Origin: Cardinalis cardinalis | Taxonomy: Eukaryota > Chordata > Aves > Passeriformes > Cardinalidae | Length of the DNA: 64,000 nt | Direction: 5' to 3' | NCBI GenBank assembly: GCA_014549065.1 | Contig: JACDOX010000009.1 | Span: 11,661,188-11,725,187 of the forward strand | Shown here: piece after piece, positions 39,365 through 51,195 of the stretch | Layout of the letters: every line of letters starts with the position of its first letter | How positions within the stretch are numbered: the stretch's first letter is position 1 | Notes under the pieces: generated by a model | What the model saw: the letters and a program-made list of their open reading frames with translations, nothing else | What the model was told of the DNA's origin: nothing | The model's database searches: none | Translations under genes and position numbers: made by a program

Positions 39365-39789
39365 TGCCNATAAAAGATGTAATTGCCATGTATTTGACTT
39401 TTGCATGCTGATATTCCTGTTTATCAGTTCAGGATGTACTACTCCATAGAAAATCATACTTTTCATATAATTCTCTTGATAAATAATAGTATGAGAGCAC
39501 CAAATCCAGACTCTGGAAAAATTTAGAATTTGATTATGAGAAAAATTTAAAAGAAACCTGTTTCTTTCTTCAGTGTTTGTCTTGGTAGGATTCTGGTCTC
39601 AATCTTCAGTCTTGGGGCATCTAATGGATATGGGTGATTTCTCCCAGNTCTGTGACTAAAATTCCCATAACATTTTATAAAAACTTAATTTTGCCAATTC
39701 TATTTATTTGTACATACCTCTTATGAAAACATTTCCCATCCTTACATCTGTTGTGTTATTGACAACAGAAATAAGGTATTATTGTCCAC

Positions 39790-39983
39790 TCACACACATA
39801 TATTTTTAAACATTTATATATATATATTTTATATATATATATGTGTATGTATATGTATATGTATGTGTATATGTGTATATGTGTATATGTATATGTATAT
39901 ATACACACATATATATATGTATATATATGTGTGTATCTATATATACATATACATATGTATATATATACATGCATACACATATC
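39790..39983. repeat. Long TA/TG/CA compound microsatellite
   Basis: About 190 bases of almost purely alternating pyrimidine-purine sequence: TATATA blocks, then TATG and TGTATA blocks, then CA- and TACATA-rich blocks. The TG-rich left half and CA-rich right half are partly complementary. The open frames that cross it encode only Tyr/Ile/Cys repeats and are not genes. Confidence 0.95.
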
Positions 39984-40480
39984 TAAGATCAGAAACCATT
40001 GTTTATTTCTGACAGTATGAGCCAAAATTCAGCCAAGTTAACATTCAAAATCAAGAAAGACCATGAAATTTCATGGGATACACACCTTGGGTTTCTAAAT
40101 GAAATTTTGAGCACTGAAGTGCAGAACCTTTTAGAACTGAGCCATGTGGCATATGTCAGCTCAGTGATTGGTATTTTATAGCTTAATTCTGCTTTTTAGG
40201 AAGACTGATCATTTTGGCAATAGTCATTAAAACTGAAAGTAGTTATACATGTATATGCTGAGTATATTGGTATTCAGGAGCTGGCAAAGGCAGAGGAACA
40301 AGCCCTCCCCAATTTCTCACTAGAATGAGCTATATCTTTATTAGAAAGAGAAGTGCTTAAGCCAGCAAAGGATGTAGTGATAGAATTTCAGGGATCTACA
40401 TCTTAATCAAAGACATACTTGGCTGCATTGGTTGAATTTTATGTAAAGTAAGAACATATATAAGGGGGAATGTGTTGAAG
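39984..40480. other. Unique DNA, nothing recognised
   Basis: AT-rich sequence between the microsatellite and the LTR, with no gene, repeat family or RNA signal seen. Confidence 0.5.
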
Positions 40481-41023
40481 TGTCGGGGGTAGCACAGTCG
40501 GGACGGACGGNGATGAGAGATCTCTGGAGCCAGGACGTGGAACTTGCAGTTTATTGCAAAGGGCGTGGGTGCAGGACCCTGCTGGGAGCTGCCAGCCACA
40601 GTGCAGAGCAGGCCCGAGAGAAGAGAGGGGTAGAGAGGATGAGAGGGTAAGAATGCAAAAGCATAAAAGAGTAAAAGCATAAGAGAGTAAAAGGGGTAAG
40701 AGAATAAATGGGGTAAGAGAGCGAAGTTCCCATTACAATGCAATAAATAATCTTCTGTGTTGAATATTCTGATTCTCACTAACCAATCTAGTACAATATA
40801 CAAATCCTATAGCATTTCCATACAGCCTATAAAAATCATTACATTACCATACTGTGCTATATTTTAAACTCTAAAAATTACTCTTTGGACCCCTTCTGCC
40901 AAGCTGGCAGGGTCTGCTCGGACCCTTGGTCTGCTCGGACCCTTGGTCTGCTCGGACCCTTGGACCTGCCTGCAAGCAGAGGGTCTTGTTTCCTCAGAAG
41001 GGGGTTACCTTCAGCTGGCCACA
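40481..41023 (-). mobile_element. Solo LTR-like endogenous retrovirus remnant, minus strand
   Basis: On the minus strand this block starts TGTGGCCAGC and ends CCCCCGACA, the canonical TG...CA form. It contains AATAAA (complement of 40550-40555) just before the GC-rich 3' portion. The 5' (U3-like) part holds three exact 17-base tandem copies (40913-40963), and the middle holds a pyrimidine-rich degenerate repeat of TTACTCTCTTATGC type (complement of about 40622-40730). There is no convincing target-site duplication and no internal retroviral region on either side, so it is probably a solo LTR with uncertain boundaries. The open frame on this strand is an LTR by-product, not a gene. Confidence 0.6.
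40913..40963. repeat. 17-base tandem repeat, three copies, within LTR
   Basis: The unit TCTGCTCGGACCCTTGG is repeated three times without a mismatch (40913-40929, 40930-40946, 40947-40963). The position in the U3-like part of the LTR suggests enhancer-type repeats, which is an inference. Confidence 0.9.
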
Positions 41024-41883
41024 CCATTGTTTTCCCGTTGTTCAGTAACTAAGGGATCTCAAAGCTTGCTTTCATTTCAATCTCACTTATAGTTTCCATA
41101 TTCTCAAAATCTTTTGCCAGACAATCATATTTATAAGGCTTTCCTGTTTCATCTTCCCCAACAGGAATGTATGGGAATACCTCTGTATGGAGAAGCTGTT
41201 TAGTGAACAACTTTGACAGATCTGTTATTGCAATATGCACCAGCCCTTAATGCAGATACCAACAGAAACAAATTATTAACAACAACAAAATATCTTGTTA
41301 TCTTTATGCCTGTGATGTCTGCATTAAAAATGAAATGGTACCACACAGACTTTATTGTTATAGAGACTGAAATTCTGTCTGTCCCTATGTGATAGAATAG
41401 CAGGATGACATGCATAGCAGTAGCTGTAGCAGTTGATAAATGTGTTAACATGCTGATATCGTCAACATTGTCTCTGTGTCATGCTTTGTGTGGCTCGGAA
41501 TTTCATCTTCCAATAAATCAACTGGTTGACATACCTTAAAAACACATGATTTCAGACAGATTAATTTATCTGATATCCTGCCAAAACTTCTGCTGTTATA
41601 GAAACTTCTTCTTTCATTTAGTCTCTGGAAGATTTGTTAGATTTCTTTCTCCATATGAATTTAGAGATCTTATCATCAATGACCAGCTGATGACCCCTTT
41701 GTTCACAGACTTTGGTTTGCTCTTTGCTGCTCCTCCTCTTTAGATCGACAGAGCCTCTGGAGTCCAGCTTCACAAAGAAGACAGCAAAAGTGGTAATTAT
41801 TAGTTATTCACATTTTCAAATTAATATCTGCTTTCTGCCTTCTCCTCAAGCTTCTTTACATACATGAGGTGGATTAGGAATTT
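41024..41883. other. Unique DNA, nothing recognised
   Basis: AT-rich sequence between the LTR and the CR1 copy. Only short open frames, with no family recognised. Confidence 0.5.
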
Positions 41884-42875
41884 GTTGAATGGTCACATCC
41901 AGAGAGTAATGATCAAGGGCTCAGAGTGTCAGTGGGCATCAGTGATGAGTAGTGTCCCTCAAAGGTCTGTACTGGCACCAGTGTTATCTTCAATAATGAC
42001 ATAGAGGAACTGAGTGCAGCCCCAGCAAAATTGCAAATGACATCAAGCTGANTGATGCTGTTGACACAGCTGAAGGATGGGATGCCATCTAGAAGGACCT
42101 AGACAGGCTTCAGAGGTGGGCTCGTGGGGCACATTAACAAGACCAAATGCAAGGTAGTGCACCTGGGGTGGGGCAACATCTGGTATTAAACAGACTGGGG
42201 ATGAATGGGTGAAAAGCAGCCCTGATGAGGACTTGGGAGTGCTGGTGGATGAGAGGCTGGACATGACCCAGCAATGTGCACTCCCAACCCAGAAAGGCAA
42301 ATGTATCCTGGGCTGCATTCAAAGTAGCATGGGCAACTTTGGGAAGGAGGGGATTCTGCCCCTCTGTTCTCCTATTCTGAGGCCCCACCTGCAGTGCTGC
42401 ATCAGCTCTGGGGTGCCAGNGCATGGACCTGCTGGAGTGTTTCCAGAGGAGGGACAGAAGCTGAAAGGGATGGAGCACATCTCCTCAGGAAAAGCTGAGA
42501 GAATTTGGATTATTCAGCCTGGGAAAGAGAAGGCTTTGGGGTGACCTTATTGTGTCCTTCTAGTACCTAAAAGAAACTTACAGTAAAGATGCCAAAAGGC
42601 CATTTANAAGGGCTTGTAGTGACAGGANNAGGGGGAATGGCTTAAAGCTGAGAGTAGGTTTAGATTAATAGTAAGANACAATTCTTTACTGTGAGGGTGN
42701 TGAGGCAGTGGAACAGGTTGTGGATGCCCCATCCCTGGCAGTGTTCTATGCAAGGCTGGACAGGGCTCTGAGCAATCAGGTCTACTTGAAGGTGTCCTTG
42801 CCTATGCCAGGAGGCTTGGAACTAGATGATCTTCAAGGTTCATCATAAACCCAAACCATTCTTTGATTCTGTGAT
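41884..42875 (+). mobile_element. CR1 LINE, 5'-truncated, + strand
   Basis: About 990 bases match the 3' part of avian CR1. It starts within the end of the reverse-transcriptase reading frame (GTGTCCCTCAAAGGTCTGTACTGG region near 41953), continues through the C-terminal coding region (CTGGGCTGCATTCAAAGTAG near 42309, CAGCCTGGGAAAGAGAAGGC near 42517), and ends in the CR1 3' untranslated terminus GGAACTAGATGATCTTCAAGG and GATTCTGTGAT. Frame-disrupting changes, small deletions and Ns make it incapable of encoding a reverse transcriptase. Open frames found here on either strand are by-products of this element. Confidence 0.93.
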
Positions 42876-45800
42876 ATAGATCATTGGAATAAACTCTGTA
42901 ACCTGCATCTTTCTAAGTACTTCTGACCAGTACTTCTGGGCTCTTTGAAAGAGGAAAGCTAAAATGTTACAACAGAGCTGTGGAAGAGACAAGGCTTGAT
43001 GATCATGATAATATATTCTGACCTGATGAAAAGGGGGGTTTTGGCTAGAATGCAGAGGAGAAAACAATTCAGCTAAGTAAGTCTATTTCCTCTGTTATTC
43101 TTGAACCAGATGACCAGATAACTGTGGTACACCTCAATTTTACAAACNCTATAGAAACACTATTGCTTAAAAAGTATCTGATGCATTTTACANTTCTAGA
43201 ATATTCTAAAGTTTGATTTACTGTTTTGGGTTTTTTTGTTTATGAAGCAAGTTTTGAATAGTAAAAGAACTGAAGCTTCCCAGGCACAGCTTTGTGCTAA
43301 AACTGATTTTAAATAAAAAGACCTGAGATTTCTTATATGGTTTGATGTCTTTAACATGTTTGTGTTAAGAGAATCAAGTATGGAAAATCAGATATACCTG
43401 ATAAAACAGAGTGAAAAAAACCCAGGCTTTAATCTTTTACACAAGAATTTAGATGTCTCCAAACTGTCATCTAAAGGTAATTTTTTTTGTTCCATGATAT
43501 ATATTACCTATAAATATGATATCTGATGCACCACTTAATAATACTTNTGTGCTGGGAACAATTACTTTCCATAAAAACTGATAGCAGTAGTAGATAATAA
43601 ATAAGAGTATACATGCTGCAAATTATTTCTGTTTTCTTCATTGAGATTTAATGGATGTTTCTTTGTGAATGATTCATGATAAAACTGTGAACTTTTCAGT
43701 CTGCTAAGAGGCATCTGTGAGTTGATCAGGCCTTGTCAAGGNATCTGCTAGAGGAAGCCTCAGCCATGAACGGTTAGCAAAACAAAGTTGGGATAAATTA
43801 CTCCTTCAACCACATACATATATTAAAAGAGAAAAAAAAATAAAAAGAGAATTGAAAATTTATGACTAGATCAAAAGGTCAAAAACTGACTAAGTCAGTC
43901 ATTTTCAAAAAGGATAAAAGGATTTAAATCTTTTGCAAGAATAAAAACTGATGGACTAGAAGGAGAATCAAAGGAGATGCTTACATGGCAGAAGACACTT
44001 TTAGCAGTTAGACTGTTTGAGATCAAAGGAAGTTTATGTGGGATGGAGAAAAAAGAGAGATTGTAAGCAAAGTCATGCACCCTGATTTGAAACCGAGCTT
44101 CTGGGAGGAGAGGAGATGCTCAGGAGCACAGTTACCCNCAGGAGTGATAACAACCTGGAGCTTGGCGCCCGATGCGCCTCGGGAACTGTGCAGTCCCTCC
44201 TCAGCACTGGGGCTGCCTCCAGCTCACAGGGACACGGAGCATTACCCGGCAGGAACAGAGTTCCAAAGCTGCAATCTGAAGAAAGGAAAATTTGGCTCAC
44301 GGATCTTCCCATCCCCACCACACTGTGCTTCATTTTTCCAGGTTTACAGTGAGGATAATGATGTTTGCACAGCAGCATAAATAAAAGGACAGAAATGGTA
44401 CTTGCTGAGCGTCTCTGCCACAGTATACAGCAAAAGGCCCACAAGGAAGCATTTGGCTCTGTATTCTATGTGTGGTTTCTGTCTTAGTTTGCAAGAATGT
44501 TTGAGGATTTTGTTCTACACACTTTATTTTCTACTTTTTGACTAATGATAGAACTTAAGCTTATATTAATAACTTATCTATATTTCCTTTATTAATGTGT
44601 TTCAAGTATGTTCCTTAATTTACTTTGTCCTACTTTCCCAAAAACATTTGTTCCCATCTGGAAGTATATGTTCATGAAAGAAACAATAAAGTAATTTATT
44701 TTTTAGAATTAACTTGCTTTATTACATCATCTCGGTGTGTTTTATGTCTCTTTCCTTAATTATATTAATTAATTCTAAACTGTTGATCTTATCAAGCTAA
44801 ATCAAATTAATATGAACAGTCAAACAGCAGATTTCAAAAGTGGATTAATTTCANGTAAATTTCATGTTTGAGGTATTTTGTCACTCTTGTTTAGCCTTAG
44901 GTTTTATTTCAATTAGTAAATCATTCTTTACAAGTGACTTCTTAATATCTGTCTTTTAGAAAAGGAATAATAGTTTCTTTGAATATTCATGCTGTTGTAA
45001 ACTGAGAGAGGTTAATCTTTTATTTTATTTTCTTTTCATTGAATACTAGGACTTGTTGAAAAATTATTTTTCTACCANGAAGGCTTTCTAACAAAAATAT
45101 GAATTCTTCTGTAAGACCTGGTGGAAATATATTTTATGGGATAAAATGGTCTTATAGGAAGCACAAGCAGTAACCTGTCTAGATTAAATAATGAAATAGT
45201 TTTTTTCAAAATAAAGACTTGGACGTCGAGGAAAGTATGGCTAATAATTTTAATAATTATTAAAATTGAAATTTATTTAAATTTCCGGAGTTGTAACTAA
45301 GCATAGAATGTCCATGAGCATATTTTTTATTTTCTCACATTAGTAATTTTTTTCAGTATCCGTCCTATTTTGTTGCAACATGTCCATAANTTCTTGTTTT
45401 TATGGATAGGCATTATGGGGAATACTCTCATGAGGTCAATTTCCGGTTAAAATGACAAAAGAAATATCTTTCAACATACCTACTAAGTATTAGTCACTGA
45501 GCTGCATGAGACTGTGCAAGCCCACACTCTGACTGTAGTAAAGAATGAGGAAATTAAATGTTGAGAAAATTCCCAAACCTTAGTATAAGAAAACATTCCT
45601 GTCTTAGTTTGATTCCTGTAATCTCCTCAGATCTCCCTTCTTTGCTGAAAATCACACCACAAGTTTTCTTACTTTTCAGTTGCTTTGGCACTACATCTCT
45701 CTGCCTCTGAGGACCACCTCATTGACTTACTGGCTTTTACCACATGAAGCTCCTTTCCTAACTTATTTGGCTTTAGAAAGGGTCTAATTGCTGTGATTTC

Positions 45801-46971
45801 CTACTTTTCCGATTTTTTTTTCATCTTCTGCTGTGAACAAAATATTGTAACCTGCCACGGGTAAGCCAGAGCAAATAAAGCATTAATAAACAAGTCAGCA
45901 TTAATAAATTTCCCCAGGCTGCTTGCAGACAGGAGCACAGCAGGCCTGAATTCTGCAGAGGGTGAGAGGGGCAGGGATGCCCTCCTAAAGCCCAGCTCCA
46001 AGCCTCTGGTGTCCTTGCCTGAGACACAGCACAGTGCCCTTGGCCCAAAGCCCCCAGGCTGAACCACCCCAGAGGAGCTGCTGGCTCCTGCAATCAGGGG
46101 CTTCATGGACATCAGCGTGCAGGAGCTGTGCCTCATTTCTGACACGTGGGAGCACACCACAAAAGGAAGCTGTTTGAGAAGAATGGGCTTTAATCAGCTT
46201 NAAATCAGTGTGAATCCGTTAGAAATGGAAAGTCTTATTCAGACTGATGCAATCTCCCTCATTACATAAAAGTACATNCCTGCCTACCTTAGGATGTTAT
46301 TTCGTCTGTTCTGTCCCTCTGTGTAACCCCAAATCTGTGGAAATAGTAGAGAAACCAGACAATATTATGTGTTCAAAGAACTATATGCATAAATACAAAT
46401 GTACACATGTGGTTTTTATGCCTAGAATTATACACTTGTGGGATATTTCATACATTAACTTCACAACAAGATTGGAGTTATTTTCTCTGCTATTTCTCAG
46501 CTTTACATTAGTTAAATGCAAAATAATTTTGGGTCTGTGTATTTTATATACTTCCTCAACACTTTTGTTAGCATTCATATGATGTAGCCATCACAATTCA
46601 GCTGATAATTGCCTACTTAACCTTTNGTTTCAGTTCTATAACATTACATTATGGGGACAACATCAAGGAAATTAAGTAATTTTGTTATTTCATTTGTGTA
46701 AGTGAGTTTGTCTGTACTATGGCTGAACCAGAATCCAAACCTGAGTAGAGAGAACTAATCTATGCTTGCAGATTAGTGTTAGACAGAATGTTTTTTGGAC
46801 TATAAATTAATTTTATACCAAGACTTCTGGGTAAAATGATGTTCCTTACCCCTCTGAGCAAGGAACATCTAGTGCTTCCTCTCAGCCAACTGACTGTGAT
46901 TGACTTGCTGCTGTGCTNCTTCACTGTCCATCCTCTGGGCAGCAGCCCATGATTTTTTTTTTTACAGCTCT
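42876..46971. other. Unique AT-rich DNA, no gene recognised
   Basis: Very AT-rich around 44480-45400, including the 22-base perfect palindrome at 45246-45267. GC-richer patches at about 44140-44260 and 45900-46150 have open frames of up to about 120 codons but no recognisable domain. No repeat family is identified apart from the CR1 that follows. Confidence 0.55.
45246..45267. repeat. 22-base perfect AT palindrome
   Basis: AATTTTAATAA is followed immediately by its reverse complement TTATTAAAATT, with no spacer and no G or C. It could extrude as a cruciform, but AT-rich context makes a chance origin plausible. Confidence 0.9.
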
Positions 46972-47388
46972 TTTGAGGTGCTGGCACATGTCCAGAGAAA
47001 GGCAACAGAGCTGGTGAAGGTTCTGGAGCACAAGGCTGACAGGAAGCACCTCAGGCTCAGGGGAGACCTTACCATTCTGTACAACTGCCTGAAAGGAAGT
47101 TGCAGAGCAGTGGGTGTCANTCTCTTCTTCCAGGNAAGACAAGAAAGAACAAGAGGAAGTGGTCTCCAGTTGCTCCAGAGGTGGTTTAGATTGGATACCA
47201 GGAAAAATTTCTTCAGAGGAAGGATAATCAGACACTAGAACAGACTGCCCATGGGAAGTGGTTGAGTTGCCATCTCTGGAGATATTTAAAGATGTGTTGA
47301 TGTAGCACATTGGCAGTGCGGGGTAAATAGTTGGACTCACTGATATTAGAGATCCTTTCCAGCCTAAATNACTTTATGATTCTATAAT
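46972..47388 (+). mobile_element. CR1 LINE, 5'-truncated, + strand (second copy)
   Basis: About 415 bases match the extreme 3' part of a CR1 subfamily different from the copy at 41.9 kb. Markers include GGGGAGACCTTACCATTCTG near 47060, ACAACTGCCTGAAAGGAAGT near 47081, GGAAAAATTTCTTCAGAGG near 47202, and the terminus TTAGAGATCCTTTCCAGCCT to GATTCTATAAT. It is 5'-truncated, diverged, and carries Ns. The open frames here, including the 139-codon antisense one, belong to this element. Confidence 0.92.
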
Positions 47389-48730
47389 CTTCAAACATTC
47401 ACATGGTTTTAGAAAGCAANAATTATTGTTTCATATTAGACACTTTAGAACACATTCCTGGACTAATGGCCATTGGATTTGAAATGGAGTATCATGGATC
47501 AGTGATGGCAAATCTTTTGGCATCTGTTGCCAAAATTTATTTAAAAAGCACTGTAGCTTGCTGCCAGTAATGCCCACCCAAATCTGTCAGTACAAAACTT
47601 GGCATTGGTACAAACATTTTGTGAGCATTGGCTTGGACAATGGAAAAGCCCTTTGTAATTTGAGCTGCCTGCTGAATGTGTGTGTTATACCATACTACTA
47701 GCCAGGCTGCCATCATCCTTCTAAAGGATTATTTTGCTTTCAAAATTGTTACACTAACACAAAGAATTTAGCTCAAAAGAAATATATGATGTCTGCTNCA
47801 TTTTTTCCCTGCTTGTAGAGGATAAAAAAGCTCTTAAGCATCACAAATCAGATAACTATTCTGTGCATCCTATCGTCAGCCCAACAGTTACACTTTTCAC
47901 TTGCCTCAGAGAATAAGGATAAAATTGAACAAGAGCTTATAATTTTTCATCCATGTTAATTTCTTACTGACCTCTGTTAGTCTGAGAATATTTTATGCTT
48001 TTAAGCATGATAGTTCTCGTGCACTCCGAAATTACTTGGTTGACACTCAATGAGAACAAGGATTGGCTTAGAAGATTTAATTTGCAGACAGTATTGCAAA
48101 AGACACTTCAGTGGGAAGGATGTTATATTGCCTAGCAATAGATCTTTGTAGCTGAGTTACAATTACTTGTTTATGCATTCTGAGGTCTTGTTTGTCCTTT
48201 TTGTTTTGTTTTGTTTTGTTTTGAATGCAGACATACACTAAGCTTTATTCTGCCTTTCAGTGTTTTTTTAGTGCTTTATGACTTATCTATTTATGCATAC
48301 TTGCTATTTTGGTTCCTTGTCCTCTAAGTGTATGCAGTATATTTACATTAGTGTACTGATTGCATTTTTGACTGCTGAACCATTCACCTAAAAGCAGGAT
48401 GTGAATGCAGGATACAGATTAAATGCTGTCCTTCTCCCTACAGTGAAAGAAGGGTGAGGTAAATGGATTGGCCAAATCTTCTCGTGAATGTGTGCCATTC
48501 CAGAGTACTGTGAGTCCAAAGGGACACACAACAAGGTGTGCATTGCACTTAGAAACTGGTCTNTAAAAATATTTGAATCAATGTTGAACAACACAACAGC
48601 AGGGGCAATAGAGTGAATCAAAATCAGAGCACAGCCCCTTCATTTCAAGAAAAGTGGCAATTGTTGTCCCATGTACAAACCATTAGAGTCTTGTGGCATG
48701 ATCTGGATTAATTACTTTGCCTCCTTTCCA
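47389..48730. other. Unique AT-rich DNA with TTTTG repeat
   Basis: No gene recognised. The only feature seen is a (TTTTG)n run at about 48198-48223. Confidence 0.55.
48198..48223. repeat. (TTTTG)n microsatellite
   Basis: Five consecutive TTTTG units. Confidence 0.95.
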
Positions 48731-48825
48731 TCTTCTCTTCTCTTCTCTTCTCTTCTCTTCTCTTCTCTTCTCTTCTCTTCTCTTCTCTTCTCTTCTCTTC
48801 TCTTCTCTTCTCTTCTCTTCTCTTC
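48731..48825. repeat. (TCTTC)n pentanucleotide satellite
   Basis: Nineteen exact TCTTC units over 95 bases, cut off by the assembly gap. The true array is probably longer. It is a pure polypyrimidine/polypurine strand, and the Ser/Leu/Phe-repeat open frames through it are artefacts. Confidence 0.97.
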
Positions 48826-49508
48826 NNNNNNNNNNNNNNNNNNNNNNNNNNNNNNNNNNNNNNNNNNNNNNNNNNNNNNNNNNNNNNNNNNNNNNNNNNN
48901 NNNNNNNNNNNNNNNNNNNNNNNNNNNNNNNNNNNNNNNNNNNNNNNNNNNNNNNNNNNNNNNNNNNNNNNNNNNNNNNNNNNNNNNNNNNNNNNNNNNN
49001 NNNNNNNNNNNNNNNNNNNNNNNNNNNNNNNNNNNNNNNNNNNNNNNNNNNNNNNNNNNNNNNNNNNNNNNNNNNNNNNNNNNNNNNNNNNNNNNNNNNN
49101 NNNNNNNNNNNNNNNNNNNNNNNNNNNNNNNNNNNNNNNNNNNNNNNNNNNNNNNNNNNNNNNNNNNNNNNNNNNNNNNNNNNNNNNNNNNNNNNNNNNN
49201 NNNNNNNNNNNNNNNNNNNNNNNNNNNNNNNNNNNNNNNNNNNNNNNNNNNNNNNNNNNNNNNNNNNNNNNNNNNNNNNNNNNNNNNNNNNNNNNNNNNN
49301 NNNNNNNNNNNNNNNNNNNNNNNNNNNNNNNNNNNNNNNNNNNNNNNNNNNNNNNNNNNNNNNNNNNNNNNNNNNNNNNNNNNNNNNNNNNNNNNNNNNN
49401 NNNNNNNNNNNNNNNNNNNNNNNNNNNNNNNNNNNNNNNNNNNNNNNNNNNNNNNNNNNNNNNNNNNNNNNNNNNNNNNNNNNNNNNNNNNNNNNNNNNN
49501 NNNNNNNN
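48826..49508. other. Assembly gap (683 Ns)
   Basis: An unbroken run of Ns starts inside the TCTTC array and ends in unique sequence. The true size and content are unknown. Confidence 0.99.
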
Positions 49509-49996
49509 GATCAGTTTCCCATCAGCCTTCTTATATGCATGGCACTGTCCCAAACCATTCCCTTCCCTTATGCATTAACTGTGAAAGACATGGTCAGTCA
49601 CAAGACACAACTAAACCTAACCACAGAGAGAAATGAAGGAACTCTGTCCAGCCATCGCTGCCCTGACTTCTGACATAAGAGCAATGTTACACATGAGTTT
49701 GTGATACCACATCAGAAGGCAATCAGCATGCTAGTAGGTGATTTAACACCATCACAGCAAAGAGTGCCCAAGAAAGCAATCAAAACCTGAGAAATGGGGC
49801 TTCAAGGATACTACTATCCTGATTAGGTCTTCTACAATCTTTTCTGAGCTACACTACAGATTTTTTGATATTAGCTCAGTTGAGNAGAGGGGTTGAAGGT
49901 ATAATAATTTCTCTTTTGTAAATTCAGACAGCTAAAAGAAAATATTTTTTTCCTTTTTTAANTTTTNTTNTTAAAGTACAAAGACTAAACACTTAC

Positions 49997-50041
49997 CTTT
50001 TTAGAGGTGTGTGAATATCTACTGCTTTTCCCACAGATATC
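49997..50041 (-). other. Candidate 45-base microexon, minus strand (unconfirmed)
   Basis: On the minus strand, GGTTTCCTAGTTCCTTGCAG, a strong acceptor, precedes a 45-base segment ending AAAAAG followed by GTAAGTG, a strong donor. The length is a multiple of three and two of the three frames are open, so it would neither shift nor stop a host frame. No protein family is recognised. It is too short for coding evidence by itself; chance pairing of splice-like motifs is the main alternative. Confidence 0.22.
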
Positions 50042-51146
50042 CTGCAAGGAACTAGGAAACCAAGTGGAGTAGATTTACTGCTCTTTGTTGTTAGACTCAA
50101 AGCATAATTTTGCATTTAGTTTTTGAAAGGCAACAATTGCCTAAAGTGGTAGGAGAGCCAGTATTTTAGAGATAGTTAAGACAATACAAACATTCCACAC
50201 ACAGTTGATTAAATGAAAAGCAACACTAAATAACACTCTATCTATAGTACATATTTCATTCATTGCGCAGACCTGACCTGAGGCTTGTTTAAAAAAGCAC
50301 CAGATGTTTCTCTAAGAAATGTATTTGTCTTTGTATGATGACAGATGCTCTTTGAAATCACAAAGTATGTAATAGCAGAGTTTGCCATTTGAAATCAGGA
50401 AATCCAATTTGTTTTCTCAGAGGCATGACTGAAGGGCAAAGCCCAGTAAGAATTGCTGTATAAACTAATGCTTTTCAACATTTTGTACTTGTCTTGCTAC
50501 TTTGAAGCTCATTTCCAACACTGTTCCAAACAGAAATGGGAAAATCAGCTGCCAAATATGAGACCTCTGCCAGTAGGTATTTTTCCTCTGTACTTAGTGT
50601 GTTGGTTTACTTAAAGTCAAGTTTGCCTTTTGTATTAGTCACCTCACATGGTCAGTAGTCTGGGCTATGAACTAATAGAATGGCTCATACGGAAAAAACG
50701 TATTCAGTAGAAACTAATTAAATAAAGGACATTTCTATGTACTATGCAACATGTCCTCTCAGTAATTCTCATAATGTTGCAAATGGAAATGACAACATGC
50801 AGCAAAAGATAAATTCATGCCTAAATTTGATAGCAGACTGATTTTCTTTCAAGGTTTTCAAAAACCTTGGCATTCAGACTGGCATTCAAAAACTCACCAG
50901 TGTGATAAGNCCAGTATGTGGGTTCATGGCTATGTATTAATAATCCAGAGAAAGTGACAAGCAAGTAGTAATAGGAATTTGACTGAAAATAAATGTTCAA
51001 CCAGACAGGGATNAAAAATTGTGGAGAGAAAGAAGGTCCAAATTTTCCCTGTTTGGGCTTCTGTTACAAACCCATAACTTCTGCCTCATTCTCATGATGA
51101 AGTCTCTTGAGGTTCAAAACCTGGAAGATTTTCATGGTCCTTAGTT

Positions 51147-51195
51147 TATTAGTGGTATGGCATACAAGCTGTATTAGTGGTATGGCATACAAGCT
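51147..51195. repeat. Tandem duplication, 24-base identical copies
   Basis: TATTAGTGGTATGGCATACA followed by AGCT occurs at 51147-51170 and again at 51172-51195, identical, one base apart. A recent slippage duplication or an assembly artefact. Confidence 0.9.

Noticed and set aside
39756..40025. Open frames rich in Tyr, Ile and His/Cys on both strands
   Set aside because: They are translations of the TA/TG microsatellite.
40396..40803. 135-codon minus-strand open frame
   Set aside because: It mostly covers the pyrimidine-rich part of the LTR and has no retroviral domain or host-gene signature.
42043..42544. Open frames of 91-114 codons on both strands as host genes
   Set aside because: They lie within the CR1 copy and are by-products of it.
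44163..44172. TGGCGCCCGA, resembling the start of a tRNA-Lys retroviral primer-binding site
   Set aside because: Only ten bases match, the continuation differs, and no LTR end lies immediately upstream.
46900..47340. 112- and 139-codon open frames on opposite strands
   Set aside because: Both largely overlap the second CR1 copy.
48671..49673. Apparent open frames of 281-321 codons
   Set aside because: They consist of the TCTTC repeat and the N gap, in which no stop can be called.
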